Below are positions 1 to 8,854 of a DNA stretch of 64,000 bases, one piece after another. The notes under the pieces were generated by a model, which saw only the letters and a list, made by a program, of their open reading frames with translations, made no database searches and was not told where the DNA came from. The first letter of the stretch is position 1, and every line of letters begins with the position of its first letter. This DNA comes from Blautia sp. (GTDB lineage Bacteria; Bacillota; Clostridia; Lachnospirales; Lachnospiraceae): positions 1 to 64,000 of the forward strand of contig JAETNR010000016.1 of the NCBI GenBank assembly GCA_021772055.1, given 5' to 3'. A program made the position numbers and the translations under genes.

Positions 1-897
1 AAGGAAAGTGAAACAGTAACTGCAAACCGCACTTATAAGGCCAGTATGTTTGAGATGATATTCAGTAAAAAGAAGGAATTGCTGGAGTTGTATAATGCGA
101 TGAACGGAACTTGCTATGAAGACCCGGAGCTGTTGGAGATCAATACACTGAAAAATGCAATCTATATGTCTATGCATAACGATGTTTCCTTTATCATTGA
201 TCTGCGGCTGTATTTATATGAGCACCAGTCCACCTTCACCCCAAATCTTCCGCTGCGTGACCTGATGTATATCAGCGACATTTATTCTAACTATACGAAA
301 GATGAAAATCTGTATGGAACAAAACTTGTGAAGATCCCGACGCCCGGTTTTGTGATATTTTACAACGGGCAGGAGGAGCAGCCGGACAGGCAGGAGCTGA
401 AGCTCTCCGATATGTTTTCTGTACATACGGATGATCCGAATCTGGAATTGCGTGCTACCATGATCAATATCAATCGGGGACATAACCGGGAACTGCTGGA
501 TTCATGCAAGACATTGCGGGATTACGCAGAGTATACCGAGAGAGTCCGGAAGTATGCGAAGACAATGCCTTTGGAAGACGCGGTAGAGCGAGCCATTACA
601 GAGTGCATCCGGGAGGGGATATTAGCAGAATTTCTAAAGAAAAACAGAGCGGAGGCGAAAAAAGTGAGTATTTATGAATACGACGAAGAAAAGCACATGC
701 GCCAGACAAGAGAGGAAGGGTACGAGCAGGGACTTCAGGAAGGACTTCAGAAAGGGCAGGAAGCAGGAATCAGGGCTTTTGTTGAATTATGCTGTGAAAT
801 GGGCTTAACAGAAGGAGAGAGCTGCAATAAGATTATTGAGAAGTACCATTTACCGCAGGTACAGGCAATGGAATATACCAGGAAATACAGGAAGTGA
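1..897 (+). CDS. Rpn-family PD-(D/E)XK nuclease/putative transposase, 5' end outside window
   Basis: The reading frame is open back to the first base, so the gene begins upstream; the first ATG in the window (46) is internal, because the residues before it (NRTYKAS) continue the usual N-terminus of this family (...YK.S.F..lFs...elLeLYNA). The visible part runs from the FEMIFSKKKELLELYNAMNG block through the middle domain and ends in a Q/E/G-rich segment (EQGLQEGLQKGQEAG) typical of Rpn-type proteins. The family comprises recombination-promoting DNA nucleases related to PF04754 and often occurs in many copies in Lachnospiraceae; the cellular role is unsettled. A terminator follows at 973. Two more family members occur at 28573-29754 and 43060-43818 (the latter truncated). 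The family call is firm; the role is inferred. Confidence 0.8.
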   Translation, partial: KESETVTANRTYKASMFEMIFSKKKELLELYNAMNGTCYEDPELLEINTLKNAIYMSMHNDVSFIIDLRLYLYEHQSTFTPNLPLRDLMYISDIYSNYTKDENLYGTKLVKIPTPGFVIFYNGQEEQPDRQELKLSDMFSVHTDDPNLELRATMININRGHNRELLDSCKTLRDYAEYTERVRKYAKTMPLEDAVERAITECIREGILAEFLKKNRAEAKKVSIYEYDEEKHMRQTREEGYEQGLQEGLQKGQEAGIRAFVELCCEMGLTEGESCNKIIEKYHLPQVQAMEYTRKYRK

Positions 898-972
898 TCC
901 TGCTTTTTATCTATGGTGATGTCTGCGGCAGCAGACATGTCCGTTTAGGAATTAAAGAGAGAGAAAATCAAG

Positions 973-1013
973 AAAGAATCGGACAGTGGAAAATACCTGC
1001 CCGATTCTTTTTT
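973..1013 (+). terminator. Rho-independent terminator after the Rpn gene
   Basis: A perfect 10 bp stem (AAAGAATCGG at 973-982 with CCGATTCTTT at 1001-1010), extended inward by CAG/CTG across one mismatch, is followed by T residues to 1013. It separates the Rpn gene from the alpha-glucan operon. Confidence 0.85.
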
Positions 1014-1114
1014 ACGTATATGGCAGAAGATGTTTATGATTCTGTTCCCTATATGGAGCAGTGATTTGCACTTTATAAAATATCACAAAAAAATACAAAA
1101 TCCAGAAAAATATA

Positions 1115-1143
1115 TTGACAATATTACCAAATAATAGTATGAT
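1115..1143 (+). promoter_or_regulatory. Strong sigma-A promoter of the alpha-glucan operon
   Basis: TTGACA (1115-1120), a 17 bp spacer and TATGAT (1138-1143): a perfect -35 and a -10 one base from consensus. The predicted transcription start falls at about 1150, directly against the first LacI-type operator at 1151, which suits simple repression by blocking initiation. Confidence 0.85.
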
Positions 1144-1150
1144 TAATTTG

Positions 1151-1198
1151 TGCAAACGGTTGCACTAATTTTTTTATCGGTTTATGCAAACGGTTGCA
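1151..1198 (+). promoter_or_regulatory. Two identical LacI-family operators
   Basis: The 14-mer TGCAAACGGTTGCA occurs at 1151-1164 and again at 1185-1198, 34 bp apart (about three helical turns). TGCAA/TTGCA form the inverted half sites expected for MalR/LacI-type repressors. The first copy begins at the predicted transcription start; the second lies just before the ribosome binding site of the downstream lacI-family gene. The natural inference is autoregulation by that gene product, probably relieved by maltose or a maltodextrin. Confidence 0.8.
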
Positions 1199-1217
1199 TA
1201 AACGGGAGGTACTGAAA

Positions 1218-2243
1218 ATGGGAGCAACAATCAAAGATATTGCTAAAATGGTCGGTGTTTCGGCTTCCACGGTTTCCAGGGTGATAAACGGAAATGCTGC
1301 AATCTCGGAGGAAACCAGGACACGGATACAGGAAGCCATGAAAGAATTAAATTATCACCCCAATAGCCGGGCGCGGAATTTTGCAAACGGGATTACCAAT
1401 ACCATCGCCCTGGTGATCGATGCGGAGGATGAGAATACATTTGCCAATACATTTTTTAACCGAAGCGTTTATGCCATTGAAAGGGCAGCGCAAAAAAACG
1501 GATACAATCTGCTGATTACCAACGATATGGATGAAAAAGGTTCCTCTATCACTTCACTGGTATATGAAAAAAAGGTGGATGGCCTGATCCTTCCGTCTTC
1601 CAGCATCCGGAAAAAGCTGACCGACCTGCTGGAAAAGGAGCAGTTCCCTTTTGTGGTCCTGGGAGAGCCGGAGGTTTTTTCGGAAAAGCTGGACTGGGTT
1701 GATATCAATAACTATGAAGGCGGGAAAAAAGCAGTCTGCCATTTGCTGGAGCAGGGATACAAAAGGGTGGCTTTTGTTTCGGAAGAAGACAGGACGGTTT
1801 TTGCAAAGCGCAGGATCGCAGGCTTTCTGGACGGGTTCCGTGAAAAAAATATAGATCTGGACAGTGTAGAGGTATTGATCTGCGGGCAGGATTACCGGGG
1901 ATTGATAAACAATGTGAAAAGAGGAGTGGAGGAGAAACGCATAGACGCTGTGCTTTGCTCCAATAACATTCTTTCTTACCATATCCTGAAGGGGATGCGT
2001 GAAGCGAAAATTCCGGTTCCGGGAAAACTCGGCATGGTTACTTTTGACAATTATCCCCTTGCGGAATATATGGAACCGCCCCTTACGGCAGTGGATGTAG
2101 ACACCTACCGTCTTGGGGAAATCGCAGCTGATGGGCTGATACGGAAAATCAATAACAGGGAGGTGGAGCGAAGAAACGTTTTGATTGACACAGAACTGAT
2201 CAAGCGAGCATCATCCGAAAGAAGGGAGGAGCAGAGTGGATGA
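1218..2243 (+). CDS. LacI-family transcriptional repressor of the alpha-glucan operon (MalR-like)
   Basis: A 341-residue LacI/GalR protein. The N-terminal HTH (ATIKDIAKMVGVSASTVSRV) and hinge are followed by a periplasmic-binding-protein-like sensor domain containing VDGLILPSS and a C-terminal PLTAVDVDTYRLGEIAADGL block. I take the ATG at 1218 rather than the earlier in-frame ATG at 1194, because GGGAGG at 1204-1209 sits nine bases before it and the upstream codons overlap an operator. It overlaps the GH13 gene by ATGA, so it is the first gene of the operon it probably controls. The ligand is inferred from the neighbours (glucan hydrolase plus maltose-type transporter). Confidence 0.9.
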   Translation: MGATIKDIAKMVGVSASTVSRVINGNAAISEETRTRIQEAMKELNYHPNSRARNFANGITNTIALVIDAEDENTFANTFFNRSVYAIERAAQKNGYNLLITNDMDEKGSSITSLVYEKKVDGLILPSSSIRKKLTDLLEKEQFPFVVLGEPEVFSEKLDWVDINNYEGGKKAVCHLLEQGYKRVAFVSEEDRTVFAKRRIAGFLDGFREKNIDLDSVEVLICGQDYRGLINNVKRGVEEKRIDAVLCSNNILSYHILKGMREAKIPVPGKLGMVTFDNYPLAEYMEPPLTAVDVDTYRLGEIAADGLIRKINNREVERRNVLIDTELIKRASSERREEQSG

Positions 2244-4033
2244 ACAAGGAGGCAATCAGACATACAGGAACCTATCCTGACATTTATCTGAAAGACCGCC
2301 AAACTTTAGTTTTATGCCTGCGGACTGCAAAAAAGGACATGACCCAATGCAGGGTTGTCTGTTTTGCCCGCACAAACCCTGAAGAAAAGAAGTCTGTACC
2401 TATGGAATGTGTTCTGCGGGACGGCTTGTTTGACTATTACCGGGCAGAACTGAAATTCCGCCATCCGGCAAGATACCGGAAATATTACTTTGAATTGCAG
2501 GGGAAAACCGAGAGGGTTTATCTGTCGGCCTGGGGACTGGCCGAAGAAGCACCGGAAGATGGGATGTTTGAGTTCCTTTATGCAAATCAGACAGAGATAA
2601 TCCATACGCCCGAGTGGAGCAGAGGACAAATTTTCTATCAGATTTTTCCGGAAAGATTCTGTAACGGAACCCCGGCTTTGTCTCCGCCTGATTGTCAGGA
2701 ATGGGGAACCGTGCCCACGCGGGAAAATTACATGGGCGGGGATCTGCAGGGAATCATAGACCGTCTGGACTACCTGGAAAAGCTGGGTGTCCAATGCCTG
2801 TATCTGAATCCTGTTTTTTCCGCAGATTTTAACCACAAATACGCCACTATCGATTACCGGAATGTGGATAAGTGTTTTGGAGACAATGAAAAATTCCGGG
2901 AGCTTGTGGAAAAGGTTCATGAAAAGGGCATGAGGATTATCCTGGATGGCGTTTTCAATCATACAGGGACTCATTTCCCGCAGTTTGCAGACATTCTGAA
3001 AAATCAGGAGAATTCCGCATATAAAGACTGGTACCATATCACGAAATTTCCGGTGACGGTTTCCGATGCGTGCTATGAATGTGTGGGTGCCTATCCCTAT
3101 ATGCCAAAGCTGAATACGGGAAATGTAAGGGTCCGGGAGATGATTCTGGAAATTATGGAATACTGGATTTCAGAGTATGGGATTGATGGCTGGCGTCTGG
3201 ATGTGGCGGATGAGGTGGACGAGAGCGTATGGATTGAGGCGCGGATCCGTTTAAAAGAGAAATTTCCGGAGATTTTTCTTTTGGGAGAAACATGGGGAAC
3301 CGGGCTGCGGCTAATGGATGGTTTAAAGATGGATTCCATCATGAACTATACATTCCGTGACAGTGTGAGAGACTTTCTTGCATATGAAAAACTGGATGCG
3401 GAGCAGTTTGACAACCGAATCCAGAATATGCTTGCAAAATATCCGGAAGAGATGAACCAGGCTATGTTTTTGCCCCTTGATACTCATGATACGGAACGCT
3501 TCCTGTATTTCTGCCAGGGCCAAAAAGAGAAGCTGAAGCTAGGAGCCGCATTCCAGATGTGCTTTGTGGGCGCGCCATCCATTTATTATGGAGATGAGGT
3601 AGGAATGACCGGAGCAAACGATCCGGACTGCAGGCGGTGCATGATCTGGGAAGAAGAGAAACAGGACCGGGAGCTGTTGGAATATTACCGCTGGCTGGCT
3701 GGTATACGGAAGAGGGAGGCGTGTATAAGGACAGGCAAATATGCTGCAAATTTATGTGAAGGGAGGATGTATGGATTTATCCGTTTTGACCAGGAGGAAG
3801 AGATTTATGTTCTGATCAATGGGGAAAAGCAGGGAAAGACAGCAGATCTGCCGGTATTTTATAAAAAAAGATATTTTGATCTGGAAACAGGAAAGGAATA
3901 CGAGCTTTTGCCTGTTGGAAAAAGGGAGTTCAGGAATTCTGATATTTATCGTTATGAAGGAATGCTTACCGTTCCAATGGAGCCGCTCAGCGTAAAAATC
4001 TTAAAAGCAGATAAGGGAGGAAATGTCTTATGA
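2240..4033 (+). CDS. GH13 neopullulanase / cyclomaltodextrinase-type alpha-glycosidase
   Basis: Hydrolyses alpha-1,4 (and probably some alpha-1,6) links in imported maltodextrins. All four GH13 conserved regions are visible: I DGVFNHTG near residue 236, II GWRLDVADE with the nucleophile Asp near 320, III GETW with the acid/base Glu near 350, and IV LDTHDTERF near 415. About 120 residues precede the barrel and resemble the CBM34-like N-domain of neopullulanase/maltogenic amylases. The length (597 aa) fits that subfamily. There is no signal peptide, so it acts in the cytoplasm on oligosaccharides delivered by the downstream importer. The start ATG at 2240 overlaps the lacI stop (ATGA); the stop overlaps the next start. 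Exact product specificity cannot be read from the sequence. Confidence 0.92.
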   Translation: MNKEAIRHTGTYPDIYLKDRQTLVLCLRTAKKDMTQCRVVCFARTNPEEKKSVPMECVLRDGLFDYYRAELKFRHPARYRKYYFELQGKTERVYLSAWGLAEEAPEDGMFEFLYANQTEIIHTPEWSRGQIFYQIFPERFCNGTPALSPPDCQEWGTVPTRENYMGGDLQGIIDRLDYLEKLGVQCLYLNPVFSADFNHKYATIDYRNVDKCFGDNEKFRELVEKVHEKGMRIILDGVFNHTGTHFPQFADILKNQENSAYKDWYHITKFPVTVSDACYECVGAYPYMPKLNTGNVRVREMILEIMEYWISEYGIDGWRLDVADEVDESVWIEARIRLKEKFPEIFLLGETWGTGLRLMDGLKMDSIMNYTFRDSVRDFLAYEKLDAEQFDNRIQNMLAKYPEEMNQAMFLPLDTHDTERFLYFCQGQKEKLKLGAAFQMCFVGAPSIYYGDEVGMTGANDPDCRRCMIWEEEKQDRELLEYYRWLAGIRKREACIRTGKYAANLCEGRMYGFIRFDQEEEIYVLINGEKQGKTADLPVFYKKRYFDLETGKEYELLPVGKREFRNSDIYRYEGMLTVPMEPLSVKILKADKGGNVL

Positions 4034-5346
4034 AGAGATCTAAATTATTACCGATGCTTGCAGTGATCACAGCAATGAGTTTGGGAACCACGGCCGTTTA
4101 TGTGCAAGCATCAGCAGATTCTGAAGCCGGTTCTCAGGAAAGCCTGGACAGCAATGATGAGAACGGTGGTTCAGCAGAAGAAGTAACGCTTAATTTCTGG
4201 CATCACTACAGTGCGCAGTCGCCGGAAAATGAAACGCTGATGAATGTATTGATCCCGAAGTTTGAAGAAGAAAACCCGGGAATTACCGTAAATGCAGTAT
4301 CCCACGAATGGGCGGACCTGCATGATAAGATTCTGATCAATGCAAAAGCAGATACTCTGCCGGATGTGGCACGTCTGGACAGTGCCTGGATTCCGGAATT
4401 TGCAGCGGCGGGGATCCTGATGCCTCTGGAGGAAGAAATCGCCGATTTTCAGGAAACTGCGGACGGGCTTCTGGAAAGCGCCATGAGTACGGCACAGCTT
4501 GAAGGTCATTCCTACGGTCTTGCGCTGAATACTAATACGAAGATTCTGTTCTACAATAAAACCGCACTGGAGGAGGCCGGCCTGGAAGCTCCCGCAACCA
4601 TGGATGAATTTGTAGAAACAGCAAAAGCCCTTTCCGGCAATAATGAAAACGGACAGCAGGTATGGGGCTATGATGAGCCTGCACTTTCCGGATGGAATCT
4701 CTGCCCGTTTATCTGGAGCTGCGGCGGCGATATCCTGGATCCGGATCAGACCACAGCGGAAGGATACCTGAACGGCGAAAAAACAGTGGCAGCCATTCAG
4801 ATGCTTGCTGATCTTTATGGAGAAGGCGCGATGACCGGCTTTAACAGCGGTGATATTCCCATGACAGACGGCTTCGGAACAGGACGTTATATGATGCTGC
4901 TGGAAGGGCCATGGAAGATCAGCGAAATGGCAGGCGCATATCCGGATTTTCCATATGAAACAGCGGCAATGCCGCAGGGCGAGGGCGGTTCTGTTTCCGT
5001 TCTGGGCGGTGAGGATATCTCCATGTTTACATCCGCCCACAAGGAAGCTGCCTGGAAATTTATGCAGTTCATGACCAGTGAGTTTGCACAGGTGGAAATG
5101 TCCAAATGCGGACAGATTCCGGTAAATAAAGCCGCACTGGAAAATGAAACCGTAAAGGCAGCAGATTTCGCACCATTCCTGGAAGCAATCAAAACAGCAA
5201 AGAGCAGACCCACCGTATCCTGTTGGTCCGAAATCGACAGTGAACTGGCAACTGCAGCTACGGCTGTCATGAACGGTGATAAAACAGCACAGGATGCAAT
5301 GGATGAGCTGGTTGAAAAAGTGGATGCCCTGCTTGCAGAGGAATGA
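4030..5346 (+). CDS. Extracellular sugar-binding protein of ABC importer (maltodextrin-type, family 1)
   Basis: A 438-residue solute-binding protein. A Sec signal peptide (MKRSKLLPMLAVITAMSLG..., likely cleaved after VQA) is followed by an acidic/serine-rich linker and a family-1 binding fold (VTLNFWHHYSAQSPE, KFEEENPGITV, FMTSEFAQVEMSKCGQIPV). It delivers sugar to the two permeases downstream. No lipobox cysteine is present in the first 40 residues, unusual for a Gram-positive binding protein, which would need another way to stay at the membrane. Its start overlaps the GH13 stop. Maltodextrin as ligand is inferred from the GH13 and LacI neighbours. Confidence 0.9.
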   Translation: MKRSKLLPMLAVITAMSLGTTAVYVQASADSEAGSQESLDSNDENGGSAEEVTLNFWHHYSAQSPENETLMNVLIPKFEEENPGITVNAVSHEWADLHDKILINAKADTLPDVARLDSAWIPEFAAAGILMPLEEEIADFQETADGLLESAMSTAQLEGHSYGLALNTNTKILFYNKTALEEAGLEAPATMDEFVETAKALSGNNENGQQVWGYDEPALSGWNLCPFIWSCGGDILDPDQTTAEGYLNGEKTVAAIQMLADLYGEGAMTGFNSGDIPMTDGFGTGRYMMLLEGPWKISEMAGAYPDFPYETAAMPQGEGGSVSVLGGEDISMFTSAHKEAAWKFMQFMTSEFAQVEMSKCGQIPVNKAALENETVKAADFAPFLEAIKTAKSRPTVSCWSEIDSELATAATAVMNGDKTAQDAMDELVEKVDALLAEE

Positions 5347-5487
5347 TGACCGCAGCGCCCGTACACAAGGTATGCGGGCCGTCTCAACGTTACTATTATA
5401 TAGCAGAGAGATTACTTTCGTCAATGTAAAGTGAGCGAACAGCAGCTCATTTCAGTAACAAATAGTTCAGCCTGAGGCTAAAATGTT

Positions 5488-5521
5488 GCCGCCTGCAAAG
5501 CCGAAGAAGACTGCGGGCGGC
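5488..5521 (+). other. Intercistronic stem-loop between binding-protein and permease genes
   Basis: GCCGCCTGCA (5488-5497) pairs with TGCGGGCGGC (5512-5521): ten consecutive pairs with one G-U. There is no T-run, so it is not a classic terminator. A weaker hairpin (GCCCG...CGGGC, about 5355-5380) directly follows the binding-protein stop. In malEFG-like operons such structures protect the 5' message from 3' decay and lower permease expression relative to the binding protein; that role is inferred. Confidence 0.6.
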
Positions 5522-5539
5522 AGAAAGAGGAGGTGTGTA

Positions 5540-6427
5540 ATGAAGATAAGGCGCAAAAGCGGGATGCAGATCGCATTGCTGTTATTTCCGGGGATATTGA
5601 TATTTGGCGTCTTTACGCTCTATCCCATTGCAAAGCTTTTTGTCATGAGCTTCTTTAAATGGGACTTTGGCTCCATCCTGGAACAGCAGTTGATTGGTTT
5701 GAAAAACTATAAGGATGTATTTCAGGATCCTTATTTCCACACAGTTTTTGTAAATTCCATTGTTTATACGTTGATTACCGTACCTGCGCAGATGATACTG
5801 GGACTTCTGGTTGCGCTGTTTATTCATTCCATCAGCCATTGCCGGATCTTCTTCCGGGTCAGCTATTATCTGCCTGTGATCACAAGCTGGGTAATCGCCT
5901 CTCTGGTATTCAAATATGTGTTTAACACAGAAGGTATGCTGAATTATTTTCTGGTAAATGTTCTTGGTATCGTAAACCAGAATATCCGTTGGCTGGATAC
6001 AAGATGGGGTGGGATGACCATTGCCATGCTGCTGGGAATCTGGAAAGGAATCGGGTGGAATATGGTGGTCTTTCTGGCCGCTTTGCAGACGGTTTCCCAG
6101 GAATTGTATGAATCGGCTGCTTTGGACGGTGCAGGAAGTATTCGGAAGTTTTTCTCCGTGACCCTTCCAAGTATCCGGGGAACCGTGCTGTTTGCACTGG
6201 TTATGCTGACGATTGGAGGCTTTAATGTATTTACCTCCATCAAAATGATTACGGACGGCGCGCCTGGGCATCAAACGGATTCCATACTTACCTGGATGTA
6301 CTATAAAGCGTTCAGCACAGGCAAGTTCGGTTATTCGGCAGCCCTTTCCTTTATTACCGCACTGGTACTTGCAGCGCTTGCAGCTGTGCAGTTTCGTCTT
6401 ATGGAAAGTAAGGAGGAAGGACAATGA
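5540..6427 (+). CDS. ABC sugar permease, MalF/UgpA-type
   Basis: A 295-residue inner-membrane permease with six predicted helices and the EAA loop (LYESAALDGAG...FFSVTLP) near residue 190 that contacts the ATPase. The ATG at 5540 is chosen because GAGGAGGTG (5527-5535) precedes it; an upstream in-frame ATG at 5483 lies inside the intercistronic hairpin region. It overlaps the partner permease by ATGA. The operon encodes no ATPase, so a shared MsmK/MsiK-type ATPase from elsewhere is presumably used. Confidence 0.9.
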   Translation: MKIRRKSGMQIALLLFPGILIFGVFTLYPIAKLFVMSFFKWDFGSILEQQLIGLKNYKDVFQDPYFHTVFVNSIVYTLITVPAQMILGLLVALFIHSISHCRIFFRVSYYLPVITSWVIASLVFKYVFNTEGMLNYFLVNVLGIVNQNIRWLDTRWGGMTIAMLLGIWKGIGWNMVVFLAALQTVSQELYESAALDGAGSIRKFFSVTLPSIRGTVLFALVMLTIGGFNVFTSIKMITDGAPGHQTDSILTWMYYKAFSTGKFGYSAALSFITALVLAALAAVQFRLMESKEEGQ

Positions 6428-7269
6428 AATTAAAGAAAAAAAGCAGGATGCAGCTTCTGCTCTACCTATTGCTGGTCGGCGGACTGGTGATCGTTGTTCT
6501 TCCCATGATCTATATGGTCAGCACTTCGCTGAAGCCAAACGGGGCACTGTATGAGTATCCTCCCAGATTTTTTCCGGGCCTTGATGAAATCACGCCGGAA
6601 AATTACATCTATGTGCTGAATCAGGGAAAGTTTTACATCAATTTCCTGAACAGTGTGGCCGTTTCCGTGATCACGGTTGCCATTGCTGCGGCAGTAGCGT
6701 CGGCCCTTGGATTTTGCATTGCGCGGTTCCGGTTTCCGGGAAGAAATTTTATCTTTGTATTTATTATGCTGACGATGATCATTCCCGGGACTACGCTGAT
6801 CGTACCTCAGTATGAGCTGGCTGTGAAGCTGAGTCTGATCAACAATCTGTGGGGATTGATTCCGTTTTATGTGGCGTGGGTCATTCCATATTCCACATTT
6901 ATGATCAAAGGCTTTGTGGAAAATATTCCAAGGGAGCTGGATGAGGCGATCTATATGGATGGGGGAAGTGTGTTTGCTGTATTTTGCCATGTGGCGCTTC
7001 CGCTTTCCAAATCCGGGATCGCGTCTGTGTCCATCTTTAATTTTCTGACAGCCTGGGAGGAGTTTCCCTGGGCAAATACAGTGATCAATGACAATTTAAA
7101 AAGAACGCTGCCCATCGCCATTTCCGGCTTTTTCGGGCAGCATCAGTTTACACAGTGGGGATATGTATTTGCGTTGTCGGTATTGAGCCTGATTCCCGTA
7201 TTGCTGGTGTTTATTTTCTGCCAGAAGTTCTTTGTGGCAGGTCTGACAACGGGAAGCGTGAAGGGATGA
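6424..7269 (+). CDS. ABC sugar permease, MalG/UgpE-type
   Basis: A 281-residue permease partner of the preceding MalF-type protein. It has six hydrophobic helices, an N-terminal YMVSTSLKPNG segment and an EAA loop (ELDEAIYMDGGSVF...LPLS) near residue 175. Translation is coupled to the upstream gene by an ATGA overlap. It is the last gene of the operon; a hairpin terminator follows within 20 bp. Maltodextrin import is inferred from context. Confidence 0.9.
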   Translation: MKLKKKSRMQLLLYLLLVGGLVIVVLPMIYMVSTSLKPNGALYEYPPRFFPGLDEITPENYIYVLNQGKFYINFLNSVAVSVITVAIAAAVASALGFCIARFRFPGRNFIFVFIMLTMIIPGTTLIVPQYELAVKLSLINNLWGLIPFYVAWVIPYSTFMIKGFVENIPRELDEAIYMDGGSVFAVFCHVALPLSKSGIASVSIFNFLTAWEEFPWANTVINDNLKRTLPIAISGFFGQHQFTQWGYVFALSVLSLIPVLLVFIFCQKFFVAGLTTGSVKG

Positions 7270-7283
7270 GAAGCGTATAGCAT

Positions 7284-7317
7284 GCCTGGAAAACTTAGGT
7301 TTTCTGGGCTTTTCTCA
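7284..7317 (+). terminator. Terminator of the alpha-glucan operon
   Basis: GCCTGGAAAAC (7284-7294) pairs with GTTTTCTGGGC (7299-7309) over 11 bp including two G-U pairs, with a four-base loop, followed by TTTTTCTC. It lies between convergent genes. Confidence 0.75.
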
Positions 7318-7428
7318 TGTGCGGATAAGAATCCCCGGAAAAATTATGTCTGGCTGTCTTTTTTCCGAGCTCATTCGTTATATTCAGAGGATGCAGTGAA
7401 AAAGCTTCCGGATGAACTTTCTGAACGG

Positions 7429-8469
7429 CTATTTTTTCACTTCCGGAGTGTTCAAAGGTGCAGCAGTACTCTGCCGCTCTATGATCTCATATGGGAAAAG
7501 AACCTTAATATGTTTCTCATGTCCGCCTTCTATCCGGTCAATGAGTATCTTGGCTGCCATTCGTCCCATTTCCTCAAGAGGAATATGTACGGTTGTCAAC
7601 ATAGGCGTTAAGTACTGCGCCATGTCAATATCATCGATGCTGGCAAGGGATACGTCCCTGGGAATGTTCAGGCCGTGCTCCTGGATGGCCCTCATGGCTC
7701 CGATTGCAGTAAGGTCGTCTGCGCAGAAAAAAGCAGTAGCATCACAGTGGCTGTCCAGAAGGCGGCATGCGCCTTTATAGCCTTCTTCTGTGGATTGAGT
7801 GATATCGGCAATATATTTTTCCTCCACCGGGATTCCGGCATTGCTTAAAGCAGCGCAATAACCAAGATAACGATTTTCATTTACTGTTTCGCCTATATAG
7901 GCGATTTTTTTATGCCCCTGATTCAGAAGATAGGTGACAACATCGTAGCTGATCTGCTCTCCGTCACAGATGATCTGGTCGTATTTGGCGTCCGGATTGT
8001 TCAATCCTGTGTAGACTACATATTGAAAATGCTGTTTTAAAAATTTCAGCAGCGGTTTGCCGCAGCGCCCCAGAACTGCAATTCCGTCCACTTCATTGGT
8101 TGCAATCATCTGCAGGGTAACGGGATCATCAATATCAAAAGCAGAAAAAGTATATTTCAGCACATAGTTATGGCGGAACGCTTCCCTTTCAATGTTCCTG
8201 GCCAGAGTTGCGAAAAAATAGTCGGATTCTCCGTCCGGGACACGGGCAAACAGGCAGGCAATGGAATGGAGAGGCTCCGCAGAAGAAGGAACGGTTGATT
8301 CCCCGGGGGATTTTGATGAATTCTCTGGGATATAATTAGTCCGCTTGACGATTTCCCAGATGCGTTCCTGAACCTCTTTGCTTGCAGAACTTTTTGCGCT
8401 TTTATGAATGACGCGGGATACGGTAGAAATCGAGACTCCGGCTTCCGCTGCAATTTCTTTCAGCGTCAT
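7429..8469 (-). CDS. LacI-family regulator, divergent to the pfk-like/ABC/aldolase operon
   Basis: A 346-residue LacI/GalR regulator. The N-terminus MTLKEIAAEAGVSISTVSRV is a standard HTH; the sensor domain contains VDGIAVLGRCG and a C-terminal TPMLTTVHIPLEEMGRMAAK block. The start at 8469 is set by AAGGAGAG upstream; a longer reading from 8514 lacks a ribosome site. It is a clear paralogue of the regulator at 15706-16761 (shared MTLKEIA, EVQERIW, SVASIDD-type blocks), and both sit divergently beside operons of one apparent pathway. AACGTTTG sites in both promoter regions are the likely shared operators. The effector is unknown; a sugar phosphate or the imported substrate is plausible. Confidence 0.88.
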   Translation of the reverse strand: MTLKEIAAEAGVSISTVSRVIHKSAKSSASKEVQERIWEIVKRTNYIPENSSKSPGESTVPSSAEPLHSIACLFARVPDGESDYFFATLARNIEREAFRHNYVLKYTFSAFDIDDPVTLQMIATNEVDGIAVLGRCGKPLLKFLKQHFQYVVYTGLNNPDAKYDQIICDGEQISYDVVTYLLNQGHKKIAYIGETVNENRYLGYCAALSNAGIPVEEKYIADITQSTEEGYKGACRLLDSHCDATAFFCADDLTAIGAMRAIQEHGLNIPRDVSLASIDDIDMAQYLTPMLTTVHIPLEEMGRMAAKILIDRIEGGHEKHIKVLFPYEIIERQSTAAPLNTPEVKK

Positions 8470-8595
8470 ATAAAACTCTCCTTTCTTGGGATCCCAATTT
8501 AGATATGAGATCATACTATAAAGTTCATTGATTCAAGTATATCTGATTTTTTGCCAAAAATATAGATAGAACTTGCGAAAAGTAAAAAAATAATA

Positions 8596-8769
8596 GCCAA
8601 ACGTTTGCTCATCCGCCAGGGGACTTTTCAGTGGAAAATGAGTGTGCCGATGGCAGGATATATATGGAAAATGTACAAAAATGGCATGTGCAGATTATAC
8701 AAAATATATAGATAACGTTTGGGTTAATTTGACTTTTAATTTGACAAAAATATGTTAAGATTAAGATAC
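8596..8769 (+). promoter_or_regulatory. Divergent control region: two AACGTTTG operators and promoter
   Basis: The 385 bp between the divergent starts (8470-8854) holds a palindromic LacI-type site (AAACGTTT, 8599-8606, in GCCAAACGTTTGCT) and a second AACGTTTG at 8714-8721. Just downstream are TTGACT (8729-8734), 16 bp, TATGTT (8751-8756), or alternatively TTGACA (8741-8746) with a weak TAAGAT. The same AACGTTTG core occurs at 16843-16850 before the nag-like operon. Operator assignment rests on pattern and position. Confidence 0.6.
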
Positions 8770-8854
8770 AAAGTGAAATTAAACAAAACAAATGAAGAAA
8801 AACACGGGGATTATTAAAAGATGCACAAATAATTGCAGAAAGGAAAGTTGGAAC

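Noticed and set aside
4171-5424. Long open frame on the minus strand opposite the binding-protein gene
   Set aside because: It mirrors a well-supported family-1 binding protein on the plus strand, has no family resemblance and no ribosome site.
7282-7611. Short plus-strand open frame after the alpha-glucan operon
   Set aside because: It runs through the terminator hairpin and then antisense to the LacI gene; no recognisable domain.
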